This document shows, piece by piece, positions 1 through 7,818 of a DNA stretch of 17,768 nucleotides. A model generated the notes under the pieces. The model was not told where the DNA came from. It saw nothing but the letters and a program-made list of their open reading frames with translations, and ran no database searches. Position 1 is the stretch's first letter; every line of letters starts with the position of its first letter. Source of the DNA: an uncultured Roseburia sp. (GTDB lineage Bacteria; Bacillota; Clostridia; Lachnospirales; Lachnospiraceae); NCBI GenBank assembly GCA_947652855.1, contig CANTEO010000053.1, positions 1-17,768 on the forward strand. Reading direction: 5' to 3'. A program made the position numbers and the translations under genes.

Positions 1-197
1 ACGATGGCTTTATAGATGATTATGACGATGATGATTTTGATATTGATGCAGATACAGAGGATTATGGGATTGTTTTGAGAAAGATAAACAATTTTCTTGC
101 CAAGCCGTTTATAGCGGCTGTTACCGATAATAATCTAACCGAGCGTTGGATTTCCTCGGTAAATGAATGGCAGAAAGAAGGAGTTTCATATGGCTAA
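1..197 (+). CDS. C-terminal fragment of an unrecognised protein (5' end outside window)
   Basis: The frame beginning at base 3 is open from the left edge to a TAA at 195-197, giving the last 64 residues of a protein. The visible part opens with a very acidic run (DDYDDDDFDIDADTEDYG) and ends with a more ordinary helical-looking tail (NNLTERWISSVNEWQKEG). I recognise no family motif. The DNA is clearly more AT-rich than the genes to the right, which may mean a different origin such as an accessory element, but that is inference. The other two plus frames hit stops within the first 20 bases, so this is the only readable frame. Confidence 0.55.
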   Translation, partial: DGFIDDYDDDDFDIDADTEDYGIVLRKINNFLAKPFIAAVTDNNLTERWISSVNEWQKEGVSYG

Positions 198-315
198 ATA
201 ATGGAAATAAAAAATGAGTGAATCAACAGATGACTTAGAGTAATGATTTCAAGAAATATTATAGATTGTCATTCCCATTAAATCACCGGATTGAAAATGT
301 ATAGTTTACTATAAT
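198..315. other. AT-rich intergenic stretch
   Basis: No gene is visible between the left-edge fragment and the hairpin at 316-360. It contains only very short reading frames (for example a 9-codon one from 214) and a small perfect palindrome at 300-313 (TATAGT-TT-ACTATA), which is too short to interpret. Confidence 0.4.
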
Positions 316-360
316 GAAGCTGCCGCTTCACGAATTTTCATTCGTTAAAGCGACAGCTTC
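316..360. terminator. Hairpin between two convergent genes, possible weak bidirectional terminator
   Basis: GAAGCTGCCGCTT (316-328) pairs with AAGCGACAGCTTC (348-360) with one G-T wobble, and an inner stem ACGAA/TTCGT follows around a 6-base loop. The stem lies just beyond the stop codon of the antiporter (minus strand, stop at 370-372) and after the left-edge gene (plus strand). On the plus strand it is followed by GTTTTG, a short T run. On the minus strand the bases after the stem (ATTATAGT) are not T-rich. The position between convergent genes favours a terminator, but the weak U tracts lower confidence. Confidence 0.5.
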
Positions 361-369
361 GTTTTGCGG

Positions 370-1545
370 CTATGCTGCGTCGTGCCTTGCGTACAGCAGC
401 TTTAATAAAATTGGGGTAGAGACGCTTGAGGCAATGATTAAAAGGATCACCGCCGTAAAGTATTCCGATGTCAGAAGCCCCACAGACAGCCCTTTCTGGG
501 CCACGATCAGGGCGACCTCGCCCCGGGTCATCATGCCGACGCCGATCTTTATGCTGTCTGGAATTGAAAATTTGCAGATTCTGGCCATAATGCCGCATCC
601 GATGATTTTCGTGATGAGGGCCACGAGGACAAACGCGATGGAAAACAGAAGGATGCCGCTGTTTAAGTGGTCTATGCTCGTCTTAAACCCAATGCTGGCG
701 AAGAAGACCGGCCCAAATATCATGTAAGAGCTGATTTCCATTTTCTGGTCTATGTAGGAGGAGTCTTGGATGGAGCAAAGCACGACTCCGGCCACATATG
801 CGCCCGTGATGTCCGCAATCCCAAAATACCGTTCCGCCGCATAGGCGAAGAAGAAGCAGAGGGCGAGGCTTAGGATGGGGATTCTTTGGGTGTGCGGATA
901 ACGCTCATCCAGCTTTTTGAATGCCTTGTAGACGACTATGCCCACCGCAAAAGCCAGCAGAAAGAATAAAAAGGTGGACAGGACGACGCTGCCCGGGTTG
1001 GATTTTGGGCTTTTAAATCCAATGACGAAGGTAAGCACAATGATGCCGATCACGTCGTCGATGATCGCGGCGCTTAAGATGGTGGTGCCGACCTTGCCTT
1101 TCAGCCTGCCCATTTCCTTTAAGGACTGAACCGTGATGCTGACGCTGGTGGCCGTCATGATTACTCCAATGAAGACGGCCATGTAGAAGGATTCGGATCC
1201 GAAGGGGGACGCGCCATAAAATCCCATATACAAAAGCGTTCCGCCAATCAGCGGGATGAACACGCCGGCGCAGGCGATCAGGAACGCGACGGGCCCGGTC
1301 TTCATCAATTCCTTCAAATCGGTCTCAAGGCCTGCGGAAAACATCAAAAGCACCACGCCCACTTCTGCCATCTGCACCAAAAAATCAGACTGCTGCACAA
1401 GCCCCAGCACACTGGGGCCGATCAATAGGCCCGCAAGGATTTCCCCCACAACCTGCGGCGCCTTGCATTTCCTGGCTGCGATCCCGAACAGCTTTGCGAA
1501 TACAATGATGATTGCCAGATCTTTAAAAATGTTATAAGCTTCCAT
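370..1545 (-). CDS. CPA2-family cation/proton antiporter (Kef/NapA/GerN type)
   Basis: This 391-residue integral membrane protein has about a dozen hydrophobic segments along its whole length and matches the usual size of NapA/GerN-like sodium (or potassium)/proton antiporters. Diagnostic motifs are the GLETDLKEL loop near residues 72-80, the paired aspartates D163-D164 in AAIIDDVIGI (the ion-binding pair of electrogenic CPA2 exchangers) and TRGEVALIVA near the C-terminus. There is no C-terminal RCK/TrkA domain, unlike KefB/KefC. It should exchange a monovalent cation for protons across the cytoplasmic membrane. The ATG is preceded by GGGAG at 5 bases spacing. It is transcribed alone, divergently from comEA, from the promoter at 1609-1637. 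GerN-like relatives act in Bacillus spore germination, but a germination role here is only a possibility. Confidence 0.9.
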   Translation of the reverse strand: MEAYNIFKDLAIIIVFAKLFGIAARKCKAPQVVGEILAGLLIGPSVLGLVQQSDFLVQMAEVGVVLLMFSAGLETDLKELMKTGPVAFLIACAGVFIPLIGGTLLYMGFYGASPFGSESFYMAVFIGVIMTATSVSITVQSLKEMGRLKGKVGTTILSAAIIDDVIGIIVLTFVIGFKSPKSNPGSVVLSTFLFFLLAFAVGIVVYKAFKKLDERYPHTQRIPILSLALCFFFAYAAERYFGIADITGAYVAGVVLCSIQDSSYIDQKMEISSYMIFGPVFFASIGFKTSIDHLNSGILLFSIAFVLVALITKIIGCGIMARICKFSIPDSIKIGVGMMTRGEVALIVAQKGLSVGLLTSEYFTAVILLIIASSVSTPILLKLLYARHDAA

Positions 1546-1608
1546 TTTTCTCCCTCACTTTATGATGTATCGTTTTTTCTTATGAATTACAATGGATTCC
1601 AAAAAAAG

Positions 1609-1637
1609 ATTATAACGAATTTTTTTTGAATTTACAA
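1609..1637 (-). promoter_or_regulatory. Promoter of the antiporter gene
   Basis: On the minus strand the sequence reads TTGTAA, a 17-base spacer, then TATAAT. This is a good sigma-A type promoter, with the -10 about 64 bases before the antiporter start codon. It is a near mirror copy of the promoter at 1665-1693. Confidence 0.75.
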
Positions 1638-1664
1638 TAAAAAAATTCTTTCTGAATATAACAC

Positions 1665-1693
1665 TTGTAATCCCTAAAAAAATTCGTTAGAAT
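1665..1693 (+). promoter_or_regulatory. Promoter of the comEA-holA operon
   Basis: TTGTAA (1665-1670), a 17-base spacer and TAGAAT (1688-1693) lie about 55 bases before the comEA start. The downstream half of the spacer and the -10 (AAAAAAATTCGTTA-AAT) match the divergent antiporter promoter base for base apart from one position. Confidence 0.65.
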
Positions 1694-1747
1694 AAAGAAG
1701 ATCGGCATTGAGGGACTCCTTTTCTGATTGGAATAGGAGTGATGCGA

Positions 1748-2341
1748 ATGAAAAAATTAGATTGGAAAAAAATCTTAATCAGCCTGTTGGCCTTGGCGCT
1801 CTGCCTGTCCGGCTGCGGAACGGCCGACGGCCCATATTTTGCGCGAGCGGAGGAAGGGACGCAGGCAGGCGGGGGGACGGAGGCTCATGGTCTGCCCGAA
1901 GAGGAAGGAACGGAAGAAGGCTGTTTTGTCTATGTCTGCGGGGCCGTCAAAAGCCCCGGTGTCTATCAGGTTCCTGCGGGCAGCCGCATTTATGAGGCGA
2001 TCCGACTGGCGGGCGGCCTGCGGGAAGACGCCTGCGCGGAAAGCGTCAATCAGGCCGAGGAAGTTTTGGACGGCCAGATGATACAGATTCCGTCGTCCCT
2101 TGATTTGAGTGCAGAGGGAGAGGCGCAGGCAGGCGGGGAATCGGACGGCAAGGTGAATTTGAACACGGCGGATGAAACGGATTTGATGGCGCTCCCTGGA
2201 ATCGGCGCGTCAAAGGCAAAGAGCATCCTTTCCTACCGGCAAGAGCGGGGCAGATTCGGCTCCATAGAGGAGATTATGAACATTACAGGCATTAAGGAAG
2301 GGGTTTTTTCCAAAATTAAAGATTATATCACAGTAAATTGA
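1748..2341 (+). CDS. comEA: ComEA-like DNA-binding lipoprotein (SLBB + helix-hairpin-helix)
   Basis: The 197-residue product has a lipoprotein signal peptide (MKKLDWKK then a hydrophobic stretch, lipobox LSGC with the lipidated Cys at 23), a Gly/Glu-rich linker (about 35-58), an SLBB domain (about 60-116, with the VYVCGAVKSPGVY signature) and a C-terminal helix-hairpin-helix pair (about 135-197, VNLNTADETDLMALPGIG). ComEA binds double-stranded DNA outside the membrane during natural transformation and delivers it to the ComEC channel. The classic protein is anchored by a transmembrane helix; here a lipid anchor is predicted instead. I chose ATG 1748 because AGGAG at 1735-1739 is 8 bases away; the in-frame GTG 1739 and ATG 1742 overlap or abut that site. 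Its stop at 2339-2341 overlaps the ribosome binding site of the next gene, so it is the first gene of the operon. Confidence 0.88.
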   Translation: MKKLDWKKILISLLALALCLSGCGTADGPYFARAEEGTQAGGGTEAHGLPEEEGTEEGCFVYVCGAVKSPGVYQVPAGSRIYEAIRLAGGLREDACAESVNQAEEVLDGQMIQIPSSLDLSAEGEAQAGGESDGKVNLNTADETDLMALPGIGASKAKSILSYRQERGRFGSIEEIMNITGIKEGVFSKIKDYITVN

Positions 2342-2351
2342 GGTGCAAAGA

Positions 2352-3047
2352 ATGGCAAGGAAAGTTCTCGTAGTAGATGATGAAAAATTGATTGTGAAAG
2401 GCATCCGCTTTAGCCTGGAGCAGGACGGCATGGAAGTGGAGTGCGCCTATGACGGGGAAGAGGCTCTGCGCATGGCAAAGGAGACGGAATACGACCTGAT
2501 TCTTTTAGACATTATGCTGCCTAAAATGGGCGGCTTTGAGGTCTGCCAGCATATTCGGGAATTTTCCAATGTTCCGGTCGTCATGCTCACGGCCAAGGGG
2601 GAGGATATGGACAAGATCCTTGGCTTAGAGTATGGCGCGGACGATTATATCACAAAGCCATTTAACATATTGGAGGTAAAGGCGCGGATTAAGGCGATTA
2701 TGCGCCGGGTGTCCACAAGCGCTCCTAAAGAGGAGAAATCCTCAATGGTGGAAAGCGGCGACTTGAAGATCGACTGCGAGAGCAGGCGGCTTTTTGTGAA
2801 AGAAAGCGAGATCAACCTGACGGCCAAGGAGTTTGATTTGCTGGAGCTATTGGTGACGAACCCAGGCAAGGTATACAGCAGGGAGCGGCTTTTGAGCCTG
2901 GTGTGGGGCTATGACTATCCGGGGGACGTAAGGACAGTGGACGTCCATGTCAGGAGGATGCGCGAGAAGATTGAAAGCAACCCAAGCGAGCCAAAATACG
3001 TGCATACGAAGTGGGGCGTGGGCTATTATTATCAGGGCGGTAAATAG
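2352..3047 (+). CDS. OmpR/PhoB-family response regulator
   Basis: The 231 residues comprise an N-terminal receiver domain (VLVVDDE, phospho-acceptor D53 in LLDIMLP, T80, K102 in the TKPF motif) and a C-terminal winged-helix DNA-binding domain (about 135-228, ending VHTKWGVGYYY). It is a transcription factor activated by phosphorylation, presumably by the kinase encoded 9 bases downstream. The overall sequence is close to the WalR/PhoP/MtrA type of regulators. The start is ATG 2352, 6 bases after GAGGTG; an in-frame GTG at 2343 lies inside that binding site and is unlikely. Its target genes cannot be read from the sequence, but its place inside the comE operon suggests a link to envelope or DNA-uptake functions. 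Confidence 0.92.
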   Translation: MARKVLVVDDEKLIVKGIRFSLEQDGMEVECAYDGEEALRMAKETEYDLILLDIMLPKMGGFEVCQHIREFSNVPVVMLTAKGEDMDKILGLEYGADDYITKPFNILEVKARIKAIMRRVSTSAPKEEKSSMVESGDLKIDCESRRLFVKESEINLTAKEFDLLELLVTNPGKVYSRERLLSLVWGYDYPGDVRTVDVHVRRMREKIESNPSEPKYVHTKWGVGYYYQGGK

Positions 3048-3056
3048 GGAGCGGCA

Positions 3057-4481
3057 ATGTCAAAGAAATTCCGGGTGTTTTTTAAAAGTATGAGGGTGCG
3101 CTTAACCTTGCTTTTTCTGCTGTTTGGGGTTTTGCCGATGACGGCGCTTCGGATTGGGATGCTTACGTCGTATGCAAACAAAGCGGTGTCCAACCGGGGC
3201 ATAGACGTCTTGAGCCAGGCGAAGATCATAGCGAACCAGATCGTGTTCCATAATTATCTGGAGGATGTGGAGTCGGAGCTGATCGTTGCCCAGTTAAACC
3301 AGCTGTCCAATATCTATGACGGGCGCATCATGGTGATCGACGGCAGCTTTCAGATTGTCAAGGACACCTACGGCTTAGACGAGGGCAAGACGATTGTGTC
3401 TGAGGAAGTGATGCAGAGCTTTCGGGGAGAGGAGATCTCCAAGCATGATTCGGAAAACGGCTACATTGAAATGACGATTCCCCTGACGGAAGTGAAAAGC
3501 AAGCATATTATTGGCGTGCTGCTTGTGAGCGTGTCTACGGACGGCATTGCATTGAATCAGGAATACTTAGAGAGCAGCACATGGATTATCCAGCTTGCCA
3601 GCATTTTGGTGCTTTTATTTGTCACGGTTTTCATCACAAAGCTGCTTACGAAGCCGTTTCGTAAGATGGCTTCGGAGATCGTGGAGATTCAAAACGGGTA
3701 TAAAGATACGCTCAATATCGGGGCATATGCGGAGACAGAGGCGATTTCCGCCCGCTTCAACCAGCTGTTCGGGCGCATGAAGGTGATTGATGAGTCAAGG
3801 GAGGAGTTTGTGTCGAACGTCTCCCATGAGCTTAAGACGCCGCTCACTTCCATGAAGGTTTTGGCGGATTCCCTGATTGTGCAGGAGGACGCGCCGGTAG
3901 AGCTGTACCGGGAGTTCATGAATGACATTGGAAACGAGATTGACCGCGAGACAAAGATTATAAATGATCTGCTCTCCCTGGTGAAGATGGATCGATCAGC
4001 GGCGGATTTGAACATTTCAAGCGTCAATGTCAATGAGCTTTTGGAGCTGATATTAAAGCGGCTTCGCCCGATCGCCCAAAAGAGGCGCATAGAGCTGGTG
4101 CTTGAGAGCTTCCGTCCGGTCAGCGCAAAGGTGGATGAAGTGAAGCTGACGCTTGCGATTACGAACCTGGTGGAAAATGGGATTAAATACAACAAGACAG
4201 ACGGATGGGTGCATATTACCTTGAATGCGGACCATCAGTATTTTTACGTCAAAGTGGAGGACAGCGGCATCGGCATCCCGGAGGACGCCTTAGAGCATAT
4301 ATATGAGCGCTTCTACCGTGTGGACAAGTCCCATTCCAGGGAAATCGGCGGGACGGGCCTTGGCCTTGCGATTGCGAGGAACGCTATTTTGATGCATCGC
4401 GGGGCGGTCAAGGTGTTCAGCACGGAAGGCGAGGGGACGGTGTTCAACGTCCGGATCCCGCTGAATTACATTACGTCTTAG
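3057..4481 (+). CDS. Sensor histidine kinase with HAMP domain
   Basis: The 474-residue membrane kinase has a first transmembrane segment (about 14-35), an extracytoplasmic sensor region of about 140 residues, a second transmembrane segment (about 176-195), a HAMP linker (about 195-245), a HisKA domain with the phospho-acceptor H257 in VSHELKTPLTS, and a HATPase domain with N-box (N370, N374), G1 box DSGIGIP (402-408) and G2 box GGTGLGLA (431-438). All catalytic motifs are intact. It should phosphorylate the response regulator just upstream. The ATG follows AGGGAG by 5 bases. The extracytoplasmic region has no motif I can name; it has the size of a single Cache/PAS-like fold. The lipoprotein gene 15 bases downstream is a candidate modulator. 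Confidence 0.93.
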   Translation: MSKKFRVFFKSMRVRLTLLFLLFGVLPMTALRIGMLTSYANKAVSNRGIDVLSQAKIIANQIVFHNYLEDVESELIVAQLNQLSNIYDGRIMVIDGSFQIVKDTYGLDEGKTIVSEEVMQSFRGEEISKHDSENGYIEMTIPLTEVKSKHIIGVLLVSVSTDGIALNQEYLESSTWIIQLASILVLLFVTVFITKLLTKPFRKMASEIVEIQNGYKDTLNIGAYAETEAISARFNQLFGRMKVIDESREEFVSNVSHELKTPLTSMKVLADSLIVQEDAPVELYREFMNDIGNEIDRETKIINDLLSLVKMDRSAADLNISSVNVNELLELILKRLRPIAQKRRIELVLESFRPVSAKVDEVKLTLAITNLVENGIKYNKTDGWVHITLNADHQYFYVKVEDSGIGIPEDALEHIYERFYRVDKSHSREIGGTGLGLAIARNAILMHRGAVKVFSTEGEGTVFNVRIPLNYITS

Positions 4482-4496
4482 GAAGGATGGAGCAAT

Positions 4497-5426
4497 ATGA
4501 AGACAGCGAGGAGATGCCTTTTTCTGCTGCTTGCGTCCTTACTGCCGATTGTCGGCATGGGATGTGGGGATTCCGGCGGGGACGGCGGCTACAACATCTA
4601 TTATCTCAATAAAGAAGCCTCTAAAATCCTTCCAAGCCCGTATGAGCCAGCCGCTAAGGAAGGGGATTCGAAGGGCCTGATTGAGGAGCTTTTGACGCAG
4701 CTTCTGACAAATTCTAAGGACGTGGAATTGAAAAAGCCGGTTCCGGACGATGTGAAGGTATTGAAATATACGCTGGAGGAGGCTCTGCTTACCATTTATT
4801 TCAGTGAGGAATACGGGAGCATGGATAAGATAGAGGAAGTGCTGGCCCGGGCGGCGTTCGTGCGCACGATGACGCAGGTGGAGGGCGTGGAATGCCTGTC
4901 GTTTTTTGTCGGGGATCTTCCGTTGACGGATGGAAAGGGGAATCCGGTGGGCGTGATGGCGAATGACAGCTTCATTGAAAATCCGGGAGAGCAGATCAAT
5001 TCCATTCAGGAGGCGGCCCTGACGCTGTATTTTTCGAATAAAAAAGGGGACGCCCTTGTGTCGGAGACCAGGCAGGTGCATTATAGCAGCAATATCTCCT
5101 TGGAAAAGCTGGTGATGGAGCATTTGCTGGAGGGGCCGAAGGGCAGCGACGCGCTGTCCGCGATTCCGGAAGGGACGAAGCTGATGAATGTTTCCGTGCT
5201 GGACGGCGTATGCTATGTCAGCCTGGACGCAAATTTTTTGAATCAAAATTATAACATTGACGAGCCGGTCGTGCTATATTCCATTGTGAATTCTCTGTCT
5301 GAGCTGTCGACGATCAGCAAAGTGCAGATTTCCGTCAACGGCGACACAAACAGCGTTTACCGGGATAAGTTTCGGTTAGATGAGTTGTATGAGCGAAATT
5401 TAGATTATATGGAAGCGAAGCAGTGA
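4497..5426 (+). CDS. Lipoprotein with two GerMN domains, LpqB-like partner of the kinase
   Basis: The 309 residues have a hydrophobic signal peptide (about 7-22) and a candidate lipid-modified Cys at 23; the sequence before it (VGMGC) is an imperfect lipobox. Two tandem GerMN domains follow (about 31-155 and 172-300). The second carries the clearest signature: LEKLVMEHLLEGP, then VSVLDGVCYVSLDANF, then a Leu/Val-rich strand. GerMN domains occur in spore germination protein GerM and in actinobacterial LpqB, which is encoded beside the MtrA-MtrB two-component system and modulates MtrB. The same regulator-kinase-GerMN order here supports a role as a surface accessory of the upstream kinase; that is inference from gene order. 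GGATGGAG lies before the ATG. Confidence 0.85.
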   Translation: MKTARRCLFLLLASLLPIVGMGCGDSGGDGGYNIYYLNKEASKILPSPYEPAAKEGDSKGLIEELLTQLLTNSKDVELKKPVPDDVKVLKYTLEEALLTIYFSEEYGSMDKIEEVLARAAFVRTMTQVEGVECLSFFVGDLPLTDGKGNPVGVMANDSFIENPGEQINSIQEAALTLYFSNKKGDALVSETRQVHYSSNISLEKLVMEHLLEGPKGSDALSAIPEGTKLMNVSVLDGVCYVSLDANFLNQNYNIDEPVVLYSIVNSLSELSTISKVQISVNGDTNSVYRDKFRLDELYERNLDYMEAKQ

Positions 5427-5454
5427 CGGCTTGGCGTAAGATGAAACAGAATGC

Positions 5455-5477
5455 CTGTTTGGCCGGTGGCCAAATAG
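5455..5477 (+). promoter_or_regulatory. Hairpin directly before the comEC ribosome binding site
   Basis: TTTGGCC (5458-5464) and GGCCAAA (5468-5474) pair around a three-base loop, and pairing extends outward through one G-T wobble to C5455-G5477. The 3' arm reaches the first bases of the AGAGAGGA stretch at 5476-5483, so folding could affect comEC translation. No T run follows, so it is not a terminator. Confidence 0.35.
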
Positions 5478-5483
5478 AGAGGA

Positions 5484-7814
5484 ATGGGGGGATGGGGCGT
5501 TTTGCAGAAACGTAAGATGGCCTCCCTGTCAGCGGCGTTTTTGCTGGGGATGGCCGCGGCGTCGTATCGTTTTTGGCCGCTGTGGTGCATTCTCGCGGCG
5601 TTTGGCGCGGCCTGGGCCTATTCGGTCAGAAGGGATGGCCAAAGGCGGATTTTAGCGCCGGCGTTTTTTTTGGCGGCGCTTCTTGGCGCGTTCCATGCGC
5701 ATGGCCATGAGGCCGCCCGGGAAGCGTATGAGCCATGGCTTGTGGACGGAACAGCGTGCCTGCTGCAGGGCGAGGTGTGCCAAAGGGAAGTGAAGGGGGA
5801 TGAAGCCCTTTATCGTGTGAAAAACTGTGTCTTACAGTTGGGAAAGAAGCAATATTCTTGCAATCATGTCTTATTTGATCTATCTGCCGAAGAGCATTTC
5901 ATCGGCGAAATCCTATGTATAGAAGGAACCATAAAAACATTTTCCCGTCCAAGGAATGAAGGGAATTTTGACGAGCGGGGATATTATCAGAGCCTGAACA
6001 TTGATTTTCGGGTGGAGGACGCAAACGTCATTTCCGTGCACGGAAAAAAGGATGCATGGAAGGAGGCCTTGCTTTGGCTGCGGGAAAGGATGAAGGAAAG
6101 CCTTGCGCGCGCCATGCCAAAGGAAGACGCGGGGGTGCTTTGCGCCATGATTTTGGGGGAGAAGGGCCTAATCGGGAAGGAGCGCAAGCAGGCGTATCAG
6201 GATGCCGGAATCAGCCATTTTTACAGCATTTCGGGCCTGCATATCTCATTGCTTGGCATGGCGGCCTATCGGCTGCTTCGGAAATTTGGCTGCGGGTATG
6301 CCGTGTCTGGGGGGATTGCGGCCCCGCTTCTGCTTTTGTATGGGCAGATGACGGGGTTTGGCGTGTCTTTAGGCCGCGCGGTGGGGATGTTCCTTTTGCT
6401 GCTTTACGCAAAATGCCGGGGCAGGAGCTACGACAGGCTGACGGCGCTTTCTGTCATGGCGGCCGCCTTAGCCGGGGAGAACCCCGGCCTTTTGCGCCAT
6501 GCGGGATTTCTCCTCTCTTTTGGGGCCGTGCTTGGCGTCTGCCTGGCGCAATGGCTTTTAGAACGGGAGGGCGGCGCAGAGGAAGACGGGGGAGGGTGGG
6601 GCAGGAAAGTCAAGGAGGCCGTTTGGGTGAGCTTATGCATTCAGCTTACGACGCTTCCCGTGCTGTGCCAGTTTTTTTATGGGCTTTCCCCGTATGCCAT
6701 TTTTATCAACTTTATTGTGCTGCCCTTTATGGGCGCGCTGTTGGGAATGGGGATCGTGGGCGCGGCGCTTGGCTGTTTTTTCCCGTTTGCCGGAACGCTG
6801 CTTTTATTTCCCTGCCATTTGATCCTGCTGCTGTTTGACGCAGCCTGCAGCTTGTTTTTGAGCCTGCCGAATGCCGTGTGGGTGACGGGGGCGCTTTCTG
6901 CGTGGGCGGTTTTGGCCTGGTATGGCGTTCTGTGCCTCTTTGCCTCCTTAAAGGGGGCTGACGGGCGGCGCGGCCTGCCTGTCCTGGCGCGGGCGGCTTT
7001 GGCTCCCTTGCTGCTTGGCATCCTGGCTTTCCCGAAAGGAGGAGGCGCCTTTGAGCTGGATGTTTTGGATGTGGGGCAGGGGGACGGCATTTTCTTTTCC
7101 ATGGGGGACGGCACGTCGGCGTTTTTGGACGGAGGCAGCACAGACGTCCCTAAGGTGGGCGAGTATCGGATTTTGCCGTTTTTAAAATACCGCGGAGTCC
7201 GAAGGATAGATTACTGGTTTGTCAGCCATTGCGACGCGGATCATGTCAGCGGCCTAAGAGAGGCGTTAGAGGCAGGCTATCCCATCCAAAATCTTGCCGT
7301 GTCGCGCTATATGCCGCAGGATGAGGCCTGGGGCGCGCTGCGCGCCTTAGCGGAAGAAAAGGGCGTGCGGATTCTTTCAATGGGATATGGGGACGCGGTG
7401 AAGGGGCAGGGCTGGAGCGTGGAATGCCGCTCTGTAAAAGCAGTCGGAGACGGGCAGGACCGGAATGAAAATTCCCTTGCGCTGTTGGTCTCGTGCGGGG
7501 GATTCAGCGGGTTTTTCGCGGGGGACGCCGGGGAGCTGGCTGAGAGGGAGCTTGTGGAGAACGGCGGCTTAAAGGAGGTGGACGTCTATAAGGCGTCGCA
7601 CCATGGCTCCAATACATCCAATGGAGATGCGATCTTAAAGAAGCTTCGCCCTAAACTCACGGTGATTTCGTGCGGAATGAAAAACCGCTATGGGCATCCC
7701 GGAGCGGACGCGCTGGACCGGATGAAGCGGGCTGGCAGCCGGATCTATGAGACAAGGCATAGGGGACAGGTCAAATTTCAGGTTGAAGGCGGGGCGCGTT
7801 CTATGTTAAAATGA
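5484..7814 (+). CDS. comEC: ComEC/Rec2 DNA uptake channel with metallo-beta-lactamase-like nuclease domain
   Basis: Up to 776 residues. The N-terminal part (about 1-190) has hydrophobic segments and a DUF4131/OB-like soluble region. The middle (about 220-500) is the multi-spanning Competence domain that forms the channel for incoming single-stranded DNA. The C-terminal part (about 520-776) is a metallo-beta-lactamase-like domain with LDVLDVGQGDG, FLDGG, the metal-binding SHCDADH (H582, D584, D586, H587), FAGDAG, KASHHGSNTSN and RYGHP, so the proposed nuclease site looks complete. The start is uncertain: ATG 5484 has its AGAGAGG almost touching the codon, while in-frame TTG 5502 (behind GGGGGGATGG) and ATG 5517 would also keep the first membrane helix. 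It takes DNA from ComEA. comEB, which separates the two genes in Bacillus, is absent here. Confidence 0.93.
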   Translation: MGGWGVLQKRKMASLSAAFLLGMAAASYRFWPLWCILAAFGAAWAYSVRRDGQRRILAPAFFLAALLGAFHAHGHEAAREAYEPWLVDGTACLLQGEVCQREVKGDEALYRVKNCVLQLGKKQYSCNHVLFDLSAEEHFIGEILCIEGTIKTFSRPRNEGNFDERGYYQSLNIDFRVEDANVISVHGKKDAWKEALLWLRERMKESLARAMPKEDAGVLCAMILGEKGLIGKERKQAYQDAGISHFYSISGLHISLLGMAAYRLLRKFGCGYAVSGGIAAPLLLLYGQMTGFGVSLGRAVGMFLLLLYAKCRGRSYDRLTALSVMAAALAGENPGLLRHAGFLLSFGAVLGVCLAQWLLEREGGAEEDGGGWGRKVKEAVWVSLCIQLTTLPVLCQFFYGLSPYAIFINFIVLPFMGALLGMGIVGAALGCFFPFAGTLLLFPCHLILLLFDAACSLFLSLPNAVWVTGALSAWAVLAWYGVLCLFASLKGADGRRGLPVLARAALAPLLLGILAFPKGGGAFELDVLDVGQGDGIFFSMGDGTSAFLDGGSTDVPKVGEYRILPFLKYRGVRRIDYWFVSHCDADHVSGLREALEAGYPIQNLAVSRYMPQDEAWGALRALAEEKGVRILSMGYGDAVKGQGWSVECRSVKAVGDGQDRNENSLALLVSCGGFSGFFAGDAGELAERELVENGGLKEVDVYKASHHGSNTSNGDAILKKLRPKLTVISCGMKNRYGHPGADALDRMKRAGSRIYETRHRGQVKFQVEGGARSMLK

Positions 7815-7818
7815 CTGC

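Noticed and set aside
4539..5246. 235-codon minus-strand reading frame opposite the GerMN lipoprotein gene
   Set aside because: It is antisense to a well-supported gene, rich in His/Arg/Gln as expected from reverse-frame reading, and has no binding site or recognisable motif.
6056..6838. 260-codon plus-strand reading frame inside comEC in another frame
   Set aside because: It lies wholly within comEC, which has full family motifs; the predicted protein has a composition typical of an out-of-frame GC-rich shadow and no domain.
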